Shown here one piece after another: positions 37,901-45,179 of a DNA stretch of 64,000 bases (position 1 is its first letter; every line of letters starts with the position of its first letter). Under the pieces are notes generated by a model. The model did not search any database. It worked only from the letters and a program-made list of their open reading frames with translations, and had not been told where the DNA came from. The position numbers and the translations under genes were made by a program. Source of the stretch: Cloeon dipterum (Eukaryota > Arthropoda > Insecta > Ephemeroptera > Baetidae); assembly GCF_949628265.1 (NCBI RefSeq), contig NC_088787.1:6500501-6564500 (forward strand). Reading direction: 5' to 3'.

Positions 37901-40900
37901 AGTAAAATTTCTTTTAAAAATGGTTAAAATTTTTAACTATAATTTAAAATGTGGGAAATAAATCTATGCACCATGTTAAACTTAAAATATTGTCTTAATT
38001 TTTTAAAATTGGACGTTTCTCAATTTAAAAGAAGGTTTTTCTAAAAAAATCTAGATGAAAATTTAATTTAATTGCATATTTGGCACAATTTACTTCCTGG
38101 AATTTGCTAGAATACACATAAATAATTAATTTTGCACTCATGAAAAATTCAGCAGCAATCCGCCCTTCATTCTCGAAGCTGAAATTTTTAAAATTAAAAT
38201 ACACACACAATCCTGCTTTTTAATTCAAACAGGCTCATTCAAATTAAAACCGGAATCAGCACGACGACCGGTTGGTTGGTTGGTTGTTGTTGTTGTTCAG
38301 CATGCTTTGTTCCGTTCTCCTTTTTAATTGAATGGAATATATATAACAACACAAAACGAGGGGGCCGCGCGTCGTGTGTTTAATTCCATTGTCCCGGCGG
38401 ACAGGCGAACGAAACAAACGCCTGCCTTCAGAGCGTGCATTTTCGCGATGATACGTCGGAGCGGAAGTGCGACGGTCGCACAATGACCGCTTCCGCCCGC
38501 TTCCGGCCACCCGCCCGTCGGATCTGGACCAGTCGCGGTGCGGACAGACATGGCCCAGGTCCACTGGATCCAGCTTCAGGCGCTGCCGCCGATTCCTGTC
38601 TCGCCGCTCGTCGTCAGACGTTTCTCTAGACTCTCACACCCCGCCTTTCTCGTGCGTTTAAAATAATTTTAATTTATAAATAGCACACATTGTTTATTTT
38701 TAAGGTTTTCTGCATGTATGACAATTATAAATAAATTAAAATTATGAAAAAGATAAGGGTCTCATGCCATGCCACTGAAACGAGGTTTTCAATTAAATTG
38801 AATTTCCTCCGTATTTAAAAATTCATTTCTCCAAAAATAATCTTTTTCCTCCACTCATACAATTATTTTTTTCCGCAGGAGGACCTTAGGAGAAGAAAGG
38901 AGAATGAGGAGCGGGTTGCACAAGAAAAAGAGTTCCTTCGCTCATCCCTGCGCGACTCTCGGAAGCTGCAAGCGCTCGAGAGTCGTCCGCCGCCTAAGCT
39001 GCCTTCCGGAATCGTCAACGATGGCTACTCGTCCACCGAGGACAACGACGCCTTGCTCGCCTCCTCCACGGACTCGGCCGTCGCCGCAGACTCGCTCCAT
39101 AAGATCATCTGTAAGCAAAATTGTTGTATTTTTCATTTAAAGTGCAAACAAGATTAATTTTTTGACGTAATCTTAAAATATGCTTTGAAAAGTAATCTGC
39201 GCGCTGCTTCCAAGATTAATTTCTCTTCAAGATAACAATATTTTGATTCAAAAATTATCAAACATATTAATTTTATTTATTGAGAATTAACAAGATAATT
39301 TGTGCACTCTAGCATTCAAAGTCCTAAATGCAAAGTGCTTGATTGGAAACTAATTATTCCTGCACCACCTGCACTCTCCAATTTTGAACATGTTGCGTCA
39401 CTCCCGCATTCCAGTCAAAACGGATGACACGCGTGAATCCGCTGATTGTCTCCCAATTTGGGCAGCCAATGACTCAAAATATGCAAATTTATTACAAACA
39501 TTTAATTTCACGTTGGAATTTCCAGCCCCTTTAAAACTGTTCAGGAAAATTTATTTAAAAATACAATTATTTCTCAATCTGCTAATTTAAAGGAATTCAA
39601 GGCCAGATGTCTCTTAAATATGTGAATATCCTTAATTAAAATTTTAATATTTCGATTTTCTTGACTTCTTTTCTGACCGAGAGTGACTTTTTCTTCTCTC
39701 TTTCAGCGTTCAGTGAGCTGGCGGCCGCCCTGCAGAGGCTAAGCGCGCTGCTGCGCAAGCACGACCGCGGCATGGACGCCAAGTTGGCGACCGTGCAGAC
39801 GCTGCTGCTCAGCCCTGAGTTCGGACGCGCACTCGCCATGCACAACAAGGTGTGCGCCACGCGCAGGTCGCCGACGCCGCTGGCAACGCCCACCTGCGCC
39901 GACTCGCAGACCGTCGTCAGAGACGTGAGTGAAAAATCGCGAAAAAATAAGAGATTTAAATTAGGGGCAGTGTGTTCTAACAATAAGAAAAGAGCTGAGA
40001 ATTTATTAGGAATTTTTTTAGTAGTAACTATTTTTCAAAAATATGATGTGTATTAATATAGCATTAAGTTGAAACAATTTTTCTAGGCAACATATATTTA
40101 AATTTCATTCTTAAGAAAATAACTAGGCATTATCAATCTTAGATTTTTCCAATTTAATCCTGTTCAAAATTTCTGCTTCAAATTTGAACATAAAAATTTT
40201 AAATACATTTGCAATCTCTATATGGTCCTCTTAATTTTGCTAATAGTAAAATATTCTCTAAGAAGTTCTCGTTAAAATTCAAAATTTTCCATTTTTTTCC
40301 TTTATCAGACGCCTAATCAAAATTTCTTCCTGATTTGATCAGCAAATAAAAACAAAACCCTTACAGTTGGTACTTTTAAGTAAATCTAGCAAGCAGTTTT
40401 GGGTTTAAAAATGGTTTTATTAATAAAAAGGATGGATTTTTAGAAAAAATTATCATTTTTTATCCTAACTGGGGTTAGAGACACCCAAAAATTCTCATTT
40501 TCATTAATTTTCTTGAAAAAGTACTGCTGAAAAATTGTTTTGCCTTAATTTTGGCTGCAAATTAAATTAATTTTTGCTCAGAAATGTGAATATTGTAGCT
40601 TAAAAACGTCTTTCTGTTACAAAAAATTGCGTTCTAACCATTCTTTTGCTAAGAGCCCAAATTCTTAAAGCTCATTATTTTTAATTTGATAAAAACCAAA
40701 AATTACCAAAATATCATTTTTTAATTGGCAGCTTAAAAAAAAAATTGGGAGGTTTCTGTAATATTGGATCAAAAATAAAACAAATCACATTCATATCCTG
40801 GTTAAAACCCACAGAGTTAGGCCTTTTTATTTTAAATTTATCAATTTAAACGATTTAAAAACAATATCAAATGAAGACCAGACGTTCAAATGAGTAATTA

Positions 40901-43900
40901 CATTTTAATCTTCCTTTCTAACATTTCTTCATCAGACCTATTATTTCATTTTAAAAATTTTGTTGATATTTATTATTTAATTTAAAAGAAAAGACTTAAA
41001 ATAGTATTGAAAACAGCTCAATAATGGTGAGACATCCCGAAAATTATATTTAAAAGTCTCAATTTCATTACGATTGTTTAAAAATGATCTAAATTGACCA
41101 TTTCTCCGTTCTATTGCAGTGTCTGGACGCGTTGCAGCCGTGCACGGCGCCAAATGCGGCGGAGCTGGCCGAGATTCTGACCAACTACGAGCTGGACGGG
41201 CTGCTGAGCGCGCACGACGTGCTGGCCAAGCGGCTTCCCGGCCCGACGCCGCCGCGCATGCCTTCGCCGACGGCCGAGGAGCCGGCGCCGACGCTCCCGC
41301 TCTACGCCGATGACAATATCAAGATTGTGAAAATCGAGAAGACCAATGAACCCTTAGTGAGTGCACCCCCAAAGTGAAATTCCGTGTCGACGTGTGCCTC
41401 GAATTTTTATCTAGCTTCTCAAAGTGATACAAATTTTCTTTCAACGCTGGAGATTTTTATTAAAAAAAAATGGCAGAAAATGTGTCTAAAATTGACCAGT
41501 TGCATAAACCCTTAGTTATTAAAGCCGCCAACAGATGACGCAACCACAGACTTTCTTAAAAATTTTGTTTTAAGCGGTTTTAAGGCATTTCCGCTGCGAT
41601 TTCAGACTCAATGTAGCTATTTTGCTTTTTTAAATTAATTTGCTATTTTTTGACTTGCTGAAAACCTAAATCGGTTCAGCCATTCGCCGTAGAAACGTTG
41701 GAAAATATTTTTTTATTTCAAAAAATAGTTTTTCACGATTCTACGGCGATTGGCTGAACCGATTTTGGTTTTCGGCACGTCAAAAAATAGCAAATTAATT
41801 GAAGAATGCACAGTAGCTAGATTGAGTCTGAAATCGCAGTGCCTTAAAATCGAAAGTCTACGGTGGCGCCATCTGTTGGCCGCTTCGAACACTTAGGGTT
41901 TACGCAACTGGTGAATTGTAGATTTTTTCATCTTTGGAATTTTTAATAATTTAAATAATTAACTGTTTGATCCAGAGTAAAACATTTTTAAAATTATATT
42001 TGTTTAGGGTGCTACTGTGAGGAACGAGGGTGACTCGGTGGTGATCGGCAGGATAGTGAAGGGAGGCGCCGCCGAGAAGAGCGGGTTGCTGCGCGAGGGC
42101 GACGAGGTGCTCGAGGTCAACGGCGTCGAGATGCGCGGCAAGTCCGTCAACGAGGTGTGCGACCTGCTCGCCGGCATGAACGGCACGCTCACCTTCCTAG
42201 TAGTGCCTAACAGAGAGCCCAGACAGCCGCCGCCACCTGTCAGAGAAACGGTGGTAAGAAAATTTTATTGTTTTTATTTATAATTGATTTAAAAAAATAA
42301 TTTTTGTTTTGTTGCAGCTGCATATGAAAGCTCACTTCGATTACGATCCTGAGGACGATCCGTACATTCCGTGTAGAGAGTTAGGCATCAGCTTCCAAAA
42401 GGGCGACATCCTTCACGTCATCAGTCAGGAGGACCCCAACTGGTGGCAGGCGTACCGGGAGGGCGAGGAGGATCAGACCCTGGCAGGTCTGGTGCCCAGC
42501 AGATCCTTCCAGCACCAGTGAGTGACATTTTTTCTTATTAAATATTAAAAAACGCATTAATTAATTCGTCACAAAGCCACTCCAGCATAAAATAATCAAA
42601 TAAAAGGGTTAAAACTGTTAAAATCGTCTACTTTAATACTTGCAAACTCCAAATTTCGGCTCTAGTAAATTTTTCCTAATTTCTGGATTAATTTTTCAGT
42701 TAAAAAATTTTGTTTGATTTATTTTCAGTCTGATTTTTTGTGAATTTAAATAATCGGATTTGTTCGAAATATTTTATTTAAAAAATCTCAGACCAGTTTT
42801 TAAATTTAAAAGCAAACTATTGAACTCAGATACCAATTAGGAAGAGCCAAAACTATTCGAAATTCTGTAAATTTATTTATTAAAATTTATTTAGTGCAGA
42901 GATTTAAAAAATATTTGATTTTGTCTTTTCGTAGGAGGGAGGCGATGAAGCAGAACATCATTGAAGACAAGGGTGGCAAGGATAAGAGCAAAAAGGGCGG
43001 GACTCTGTTATGTGCCAAAAAGAACACTAAGAAAAAGAAGAAGAAATTGCCATATAACGCGAATTACAATGATGGTGGGTACCTGTTATGCAGTACCAAT
43101 GTCAACGACGGTGCGTAATCTCCTGTTTTTATATCGTTCCGATCCGACTAACCCAAACACGCTCTCGCTCGCATTGATAACAAAAATAATTGCGCGGACA
43201 CGGAGATGGGCACCTATGCTGTAAATACTTCTCACTCGCTGAAACTTGCTTTTTTAAATTGATTTTTCTAGCTCTTTTTTAAAATTGATTTTGGTTGAGT
43301 CGAATTTTGTCGCTCCCGCAGATTATGAAGCAGATGAAATTCTAACCTACGAGGATGTAGCGCTCTATTATCCTAAAGCGAATCACAAACGGCCTATTGT
43401 CTTAATCGGTCCGCCCAACATCGGGCGGCACGAGTTGAGGCAGAGATTGATGGAGGACTCTGAGAGATTTGCTGCAGCCATTCCTCGTAAGTATTTTTAC
43501 CTTAAATAAATTATAACTTTAAAAAAATAACTAGTCTTTTACTGGTATTGAGTTTTGATAAATTTAAAAATATAAAAATATATATAATTTCTAAGTTTTT
43601 GATTGACTTAATCGCAATTCTCAGCTGGAGTTATCAATTTATTTTTTTTTTTCAATGAAATGCGCATGCGCAGATACAAATTTCCCCTCATATTTTTCAA
43701 TGCTCTTTATCTTTTCCAAATAATTCCAATTTATTTTCCCTTCAGACACGAGTCGGCCGAAGAAGGACGGCGAGGCGGACGGGCAGGACTACCACTTCAT
43801 CAGCAGGGCGCAGTTCGAGGCGGACATCGTGTCGAGAAAGTTCGTGGAGCACGGCGAGTACGAGCGCGCCTACTACGGCACCAGCCTCGAGGCGATCCGC

Positions 43901-45179
43901 GGCGTCGTAAACTCGAGCAAGATCTGCGTCCTCAACCTGCACCCGCAGTCGCTCAAGATCCTGCGCACCTCTGACCTCAAGCCCTACGTCGTCTTCGTGG
44001 CGCCGCCCTCGCTCGAGAAGCTCCGCCAGAAGAAACTCAGGAACGGAGAGACCTTCAGGGTGAGTGCCTGATTTTTTGTTTAACTTAACATGGAATTCGC
44101 TAAATAGGGAGCAATAAAATAATTTAAATACACTAGTTGTATAAGATATTAGTGTTCGAAGCCGTTAGCAGATGGCGCCACCGAATAATTTCTTAATAAA
44201 TTTATTTTTAAGGCATTTTCCGCTGCACTTTCAGACTCAATCCTGCTGCTGTGCGTTCTTCATTAAATATGCTTTCTTTTGACGTGCTGAAAACCAAAAT
44301 CGGTTCAGCCAATCGCCGTAGAATCGTGAAAACTAATTTTTTGGAATGTAAAATCTTTTGCAACGTTCCTACGGCGAATTGCTGGACTGATTTTAGATTT
44401 CATCACGTCAAAATAAAGCATATGAATTGAAGAACGCACAGGAATAGGATTGAAACTGTAATCGCAGCGGAAGTGCCTGAAAATTAAATTTATTACCAAA
44501 ATATACGGTGGCGCCATCTGCTGGCGGCTTCAAACGCCAGCTGGTGAATTTAATTTAAATTGTTTTAGCTGATTATTATTAATTAAAACTCCTGTAGTTA
44601 AGTAGTGCTAATAAATATTTGATTAGAAATTTTTTTATTAAAGTTAGTTTTATATTTTTTCAATTTTAGGATTGGAAATAAAATTAAAAACAAATTAAAA
44701 AAATCTTAAGGCTTAAATTGATTTTCTTTGCGTTTTAATTGGCAAGATGGGAGCAAATCTTGACGAATCAGAAAATTGTGATTTAAAAATTTCGCGTCTT
44801 CCAAATTAAAAAAAAATAAACATATTTTCCCAATCATCAACTAAATGGCAAAATTATATTCTTTTTCGAGATCTTCTAATTTACCCACTTTCTTTATATT
44901 TCTTGCCAATATTTAAATTCGATTTTGATCATTTCAAACTATTTTCCTTTTTGTAGCCTAATTTAACATAATTTCATCCTGTATTATTTTTGACAGGAGG
45001 AGGAGCTGAAAGAGATCATCGAGAAGGCGCGTGAGATGGAGGACCGGTACGGCCACTTCTTCGACATGGTCATCATCAACAATGACACGGAGCGCGCGTA
45101 CGGGCAGCTGCTGAACGAGATCAACGAGCTGGAGCGCGAGCCCCAGTGGGTACCTGCGACCTGGGACAAGGCTGTGTAA
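10679..45179 (+). CDS. sdt: Stardust/PALS1 (MPP5) MAGUK scaffold, full gene
   Basis: A polarity scaffold of the Crumbs complex at apical junctions. Spliced exons: 10679-10934, 13195-13331, 15195-15583, 28151-28232, 33445-33831, 38879-39110, 39707-39924, 41120-41356, 42008-42253, 42318-42517, 42935-43074, 43322-43486, 43746-44059, 44997-45179. All phases agree, giving about 1061 residues. The N-terminus is variable. ECR1 (HREMAVDVP, about 311) and ECR2 ([11 protein letters not shown], about 418) are the Par6-binding regions. They are followed by an L27 pair (495-600), PDZ (632-715, binds the Crumbs tail), SH3 (729-797), a Lys-rich HOOK, and GUK (857-1055) ending [13 protein letters not shown]. 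The PDZ-SH3-GUK part matches PALS1 closely, including [11 protein letters not shown] and [12 protein letters not shown]. Two alternative first exons give shorter isoforms. Only the first exon and its GTATAT donor are less certain. Confidence 0.95.
10935..13194. other. sdt intron 1
   Basis: AT-rich. Contains MITE M4 copy 2 (11165-11605) and a terminus-like fragment near 12402. Nothing else gene-like seen. Confidence 0.5.
11165..11605 (-). mobile_element. MITE family M4, copy 2, inverted
   Basis: Inverted partner of 9990-10432, about 441 bp, with the same termini. The two copies bracket sdt exon 1. A lone terminus-like fragment (AAAGAGGAATGATATG) is seen again near 12402. Confidence 0.8.
13195..13331 (+). 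CDS. sdt: sdt exon 2
   Basis: TTTCAG acceptor and GTAAAC donor. Encodes [16 protein letters not shown] and an Arg/Glu-rich helix ending KLSQQ. The reading frame is fixed by exon 3. The frame beginning HSIS is a shadow frame. Confidence 0.88.
13332..15194. other. sdt intron 2
   Basis: AT-rich with a short GC-richer patch at 14100-14370, and half a palindromic MITE M1 element at 14945-15090. No gene seen. Confidence 0.45.
14945..15090 (+). mobile_element. MITE family M1, half copy
   Basis: Carries the family's arm (GTGGCGCCATCTGTTGGCGG then TTCGAAC) but lacks the opposing arm present in copies at 32980, 41505 and 44140. Confidence 0.7.
15195..15583 (+). CDS. sdt: sdt exon 3
   Basis: CTAG acceptor, GTAGGA donor, GC-rich, ending with a two-base overhang completed by the first base of exon 4. 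Encodes a Ser/Pro-rich, probably disordered region (starts [19 protein letters not shown]) with several SP/TP sites that could be phosphorylated. Confidence 0.9.
18130..19032. promoter_or_regulatory. GC-rich islands with long open frame, function unknown
   Basis: Two islands share one 266-codon forward frame starting at 18232, but its middle part is low-complexity AT-rich sequence. A donor-like GTACGG follows MPAYQSHSQ at 18256, with a phase that does not fit exon 4. The protein is not recognised. I favour promoter or enhancer DNA over coding. Confidence 0.2.
19496..19745 (-). mobile_element. hAT-like MITE family M2, copy 1
   Basis: Ends match CAGCGGGGGCCA and TGGCCCCCGCTG. The body matches 36628-36878, 37616-37894 and 46819-47092 in inverted orientation (CCATCTTGGATC and TCTTTTGGATCG motifs). 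No clear target duplication is left. Confidence 0.75.
19960..20291 (+). promoter_or_regulatory. GC-rich promoter/5' UTR of an alternative sdt first exon
   Basis: CpG-rich stretch with GCCGTCGCCG-type repeats followed by a purine-rich segment, ending at the ATG at 20292. Composition and position suggest a TATA-less promoter. The transcription start is not identifiable by eye. Confidence 0.4.
20292..20356 (+). CDS. sdt: Alternative first exon of sdt, [10 protein letters not shown] isoform
   Basis: ACAACATGACC start, then 21 codons plus two bases (ending APQVV plus GG) before a GTACGT donor. Phase 2 is the phase exon 4 accepts: GG plus G gives Gly, then [10 protein letters not shown]. It would make an isoform of about 822 residues lacking exons 1-3 but keeping all conserved domains. 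Confidence 0.7.
21575..21880 (+). repeat. Dispersed repeat R3, copy 2
   Basis: Forward copy with the core GGTCAAAATTTCCTCTACTG and the following GACAATTTTCAAGTCGA segment. Confidence 0.65.
23335..23660 (+). repeat. Dispersed repeat R3, copy 3
   Basis: Forward copy. Both ends blend into T-rich DNA, so boundaries are approximate. It starts with CAGGGTTGCATTTT, as copy 2 does. Confidence 0.65.
23830..24185. repeat. Degenerate relative of the 1-3623 transposon end
   Basis: Carries the same series of motifs as the TIR at 1-533: AAGGTCAAGGTC-like start, AAATT near the middle, CGAGAT/CCGAAT, then CTGCACACCG...TTAACCTCC against CCGCACACCA...TTAATGACCTCC. Similarity is diffuse, so this is an old fragment of a related element. 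Confidence 0.4.
24470..24745 (-). repeat. Dispersed repeat R3, copy 4 (reverse)
   Basis: Reverse complement of the R3 core (CAGTAGAGGAAATTTTGACC). Flanked by AT-rich intron. Confidence 0.65.
24950..25185 (+). promoter_or_regulatory. GC-rich promoter region of a second alternative sdt first exon
   Basis: CpG-rich island with GATAAG (about 25071) and a CATATAAAATG TATA-like element at about 25080, 106 bases before the ATG at 25186. The TATA-like site could set a start near 25110. Inference only. Confidence 0.4.
25186..25241 (+). CDS. sdt: Alternative first exon of sdt, [11 protein letters not shown] isoform
   Basis: ATG at 25186 in a good context (GACCATG), then 18 codons plus AG before a GTCTGA donor. 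AG plus G of exon 4 gives Arg, so [18 protein letters not shown] runs into RRSVSEQ. It would make an isoform of about 819 residues without exons 1-3. The short amphipathic N-terminus is not recognised. Confidence 0.65.
25485..25700 (-). repeat. Dispersed repeat R3, copy 5 (reverse, truncated)
   Basis: Carries CAGTAGAGGAAAT and the CTTGCAGGCAATG end seen also in copy 4, but the inner GACC part is missing. Confidence 0.6.
28151..28232 (+). CDS. sdt: sdt exon 4, Gln-rich, common to all isoforms
   Basis: GTGTAG acceptor and GTAAAC donor. Phase 2 in and phase 0 out. Encodes [27 protein letters not shown] in short pieces, a Gln-rich linker. It is the convergence point for exon 3 and both alternative first exons. 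Confidence 0.88.
29105..29855 (+). repeat. Tandem array of about 185-bp units
   Basis: Four units share the order CGTGGATGATCCCCAATTT, TGTGTCTAAATTATCGGTAA, AAGTGCTC, AAATTTTACT and CGTGGATGCTCCGTGGA. Units differ by substitutions and small indels, and the first and last are partial. Confidence 0.7.
30160..31345 (+). ncRNA. Putative spliced, polyadenylated noncoding RNA
   Basis: A CpG-rich start (about 30160-30340) is followed by blocks with canonical borders: exon 1 ending at 30466 (GTAAGG), 30607-30757 (GTACAC), 30826-30943 (GTAATC) and 31009 to about 31345, with AATAAA at 31323. Joined exons hold only short frames (24-46 codons from candidate ATGs at 30344 or 30451), none recognised. The locus lies inside the TIR-bounded element in sdt intron 4, on the sdt strand. 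Alternatively, the 41-codon phase-0 frame ending at 30466 could be a further sdt first exon spliced to 33445. Confidence 0.4.
31235..31322 (+). ncRNA. miRNA-like hairpin candidate
   Basis: An 88-base inverted repeat. ACACATACCTG pairs fully with CAGGTATGTGT, then eight further pairs (one G-U), then a small bulge and AATGTT with AACATT, around an AT-rich loop. Size and pairing resemble a pre-miRNA. The mature sequence is not one I recognise. It sits just before AATAAA in the last exon of the putative noncoding RNA. It could be a chance palindrome in AT-rich DNA. Confidence 0.35.
32045..32285 (+). repeat. Short-unit CCACGTGGATCATCC array
   Basis: Repeated short units mixing CCCCGTGGAATC, TTCATAGATCATCC and CCACGTGGATC. 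This is the right-hand counterpart of the motif in the 29105-29855 array. Confidence 0.7.
32980..33375. mobile_element. MITE family M1, full palindromic copy
   Basis: Two mirrored arms: CAGCCAACAGATGGCGCCAC at the left and GTGGCGCCATCTGTTGGCGC at the right, with inner mirrored CCAAAATCGGTT / TGATTTTGGTTTT segments. No coding capacity. Confidence 0.85.
33445..33831 (+). CDS. sdt: sdt exon 5, contains ECR1
   Basis: TTTCAG acceptor, GTTCGT donor, 129 codons in phase 0. [20 protein letters not shown] matches the Par6-binding ECR1 of PALS1/Stardust (HREMAVDCP in PALS1). A Pro/Ala-rich linker follows and the exon ends [12 protein letters not shown], an Arg/Gln helix leading into ECR2. Confidence 0.95.
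36628..36878 (+). mobile_element. hAT-like MITE family M2, copy 2
   Basis: Body matches the 37616 copy, with the right end TGGCCCCCGCT intact and the left end altered (CTGGGGTTTT). Confidence 0.75.
36940..37440. promoter_or_regulatory. GC-rich island with TATA-like element
   Basis: CGTATATATAAGAAG at about 37229 is a good TATA match in a CpG-rich setting. No adjoining exon could be tied to sdt or to another gene. Confidence 0.2.
37616..37894 (+). mobile_element. hAT-like MITE family M2, copy 3 with 8-bp target duplication
   Basis: Inverted ends CAGCGGGGTCCAGAT and ATCTGGACCCCGCTG, 279 bp, flanked on both sides by GATTTAAG. An 8-bp duplication and CAG...CTG ends are typical of hAT derivatives. 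Confidence 0.85.
38260..38660. other. GC-rich island with GGTT/GTT simple repeat
   Basis: A GGTT repeat then a GTT run at about 38266-38297, followed by CpG-rich sequence. Several frames are open on both strands because of composition. None joins sdt phases convincingly. Confidence 0.3.
38879..39110 (+). CDS. sdt: sdt exon 6, contains ECR2
   Basis: CCGCAG acceptor and GTAAGC donor. [20 protein letters not shown] then [12 protein letters not shown] is the charged ECR2 helix that precedes the L27 domains in Stardust proteins. A Ser/Asp-rich tail with [14 protein letters not shown] follows. Confidence 0.95.
39111..39706. other. sdt intron 6
   Basis: AT-rich intron of 596 bp. Nothing else seen in it. 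Confidence 0.6.
39707..39924 (+). CDS. sdt: sdt exon 7, first L27 domain
   Basis: TTTCAG acceptor and GTGAGT donor. [20 protein letters not shown] and [20 protein letters not shown] form the L27N helix pattern. In PALS1 this domain binds PATJ. Confidence 0.93.
39925..41119. other. sdt intron 7
   Basis: AT-rich intron of 1.2 kb. No repeat or gene recognised. Confidence 0.5.
41120..41356 (+). CDS. sdt: sdt exon 8, second L27 domain and start of PDZ
   Basis: TTGCAG acceptor and GTGAGT donor. [20 protein letters not shown] is an L27C pattern (binds Lin-7 in PALS1). [13 protein letters not shown] is the first PDZ strand, continued in exon 9 as [10 protein letters not shown]. Confidence 0.95.
41505..41920. 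mobile_element. MITE family M1, full palindromic copy in intron 8
   Basis: Arms start CCAGTTGCATAAACCCTTAG and end CTTAGGGTTTACGCAACTGG, the clearest view of the family's outer TIR. The inner AACAGATG / CATCTGTT blocks are also mirrored. Confidence 0.88.
42008..42253 (+). CDS. sdt: sdt exon 9, PDZ domain
   Basis: [20 protein letters not shown], then [15 protein letters not shown] and [16 protein letters not shown] are near-identical to PALS1. The carboxylate-binding loop is split over the exon 8/9 border. Binds the Crumbs C-terminus in known family members. Confidence 0.97.
42318..42517 (+). CDS. sdt: sdt exon 10, SH3 domain
   Basis: [20 protein letters not shown] through [20 protein letters not shown] and [11 protein letters not shown]. 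This is the PALS1-type SH3, which packs against GUK. The donor GTGAGT splits the CAG codon. Confidence 0.97.
42935..43074 (+). CDS. sdt: sdt exon 11, HOOK region, with tandem donor
   Basis: [20 protein letters not shown], then [20 protein letters not shown]: the basic HOOK. The main donor GTGGGT at 43075 gives [12 protein letters not shown] like PALS1. A second donor GTGCGT at 43111 adds 36 bases and also keeps the frame. Confidence 0.93.
43075..43110 (+). other. sdt: Alternatively spliced 36-nt extension of sdt exon 11
   Basis: Between two donors with the same one-base overhang. It would add 12 residues ([12 protein letters not shown]) to HOOK. The two donor contexts look like an imperfect duplication (AATGATGGTGGGT and AACGACGGTGCGT). 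Confidence 0.45.
43322..43486 (+). CDS. sdt: sdt exon 12, start of GUK domain
   Basis: CCGCAG acceptor and GTAAGT donor. [20 protein letters not shown] then [19 protein letters not shown]. The nucleotide loop of true kinases is changed, as usual in MAGUK proteins that bind partners instead of phosphorylating GMP. Confidence 0.96.
43746..44059 (+). CDS. sdt: sdt exon 13, GUK core
   Basis: [20 protein letters not shown], then [20 protein letters not shown] and [20 protein letters not shown]. The acceptor follows CCTTCAG and the donor is GTGAGT. It follows the PALS1 GUK order without gaps. Confidence 0.97.
44060..44996. other. sdt intron 13 with a MITE M1 copy
   Basis: Contains the palindromic M1 copy at 44140-44555. 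The rest is AT-rich. Confidence 0.6.
44140..44555. mobile_element. MITE family M1, full palindromic copy in intron 13
   Basis: Mirrored arms AGCAGATGGCGCCACCG and CGGTGGCGCCATCTGCTGGC with an inner mirrored CGGTTCAGCC / GGCTGAACCG-like core, the right half more diverged. Confidence 0.85.
44997..45179 (+). CDS. sdt: sdt last exon, end of GUK
   Basis: [40 protein letters not shown] and [17 protein letters not shown] then TAA at 45177. PALS1 ends EPQWVPSTWLR, so the tail is the expected one with two or three extra residues. Confidence 0.97.
   Translation, partial: EEELKEIIEKAREMEDRYGHFFDMVIINNDTERAYGQLLNEINELEREPQWVPATWDKAV

Larger units (their letters stand above)
33832..38878. other. sdt intron 5
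   Basis: AT-rich. A patch of repeated GGACC/GGTCC motifs lies at 34010-34210. GC-rich islands lie at about 35600-36010, 36940-37440 (with TATATATAAG at 37230) and 38260-38660, and may be promoters or enhancers. Two MITE M2 copies are present. No coding exon supported. Confidence 0.45.

Noticed and set aside
38550..38670. 38-codon frame starting [10 protein letters not shown] in a GC-rich island
   Set aside because: No donor in a phase that fits sdt exon 6 and no recognisable homology.
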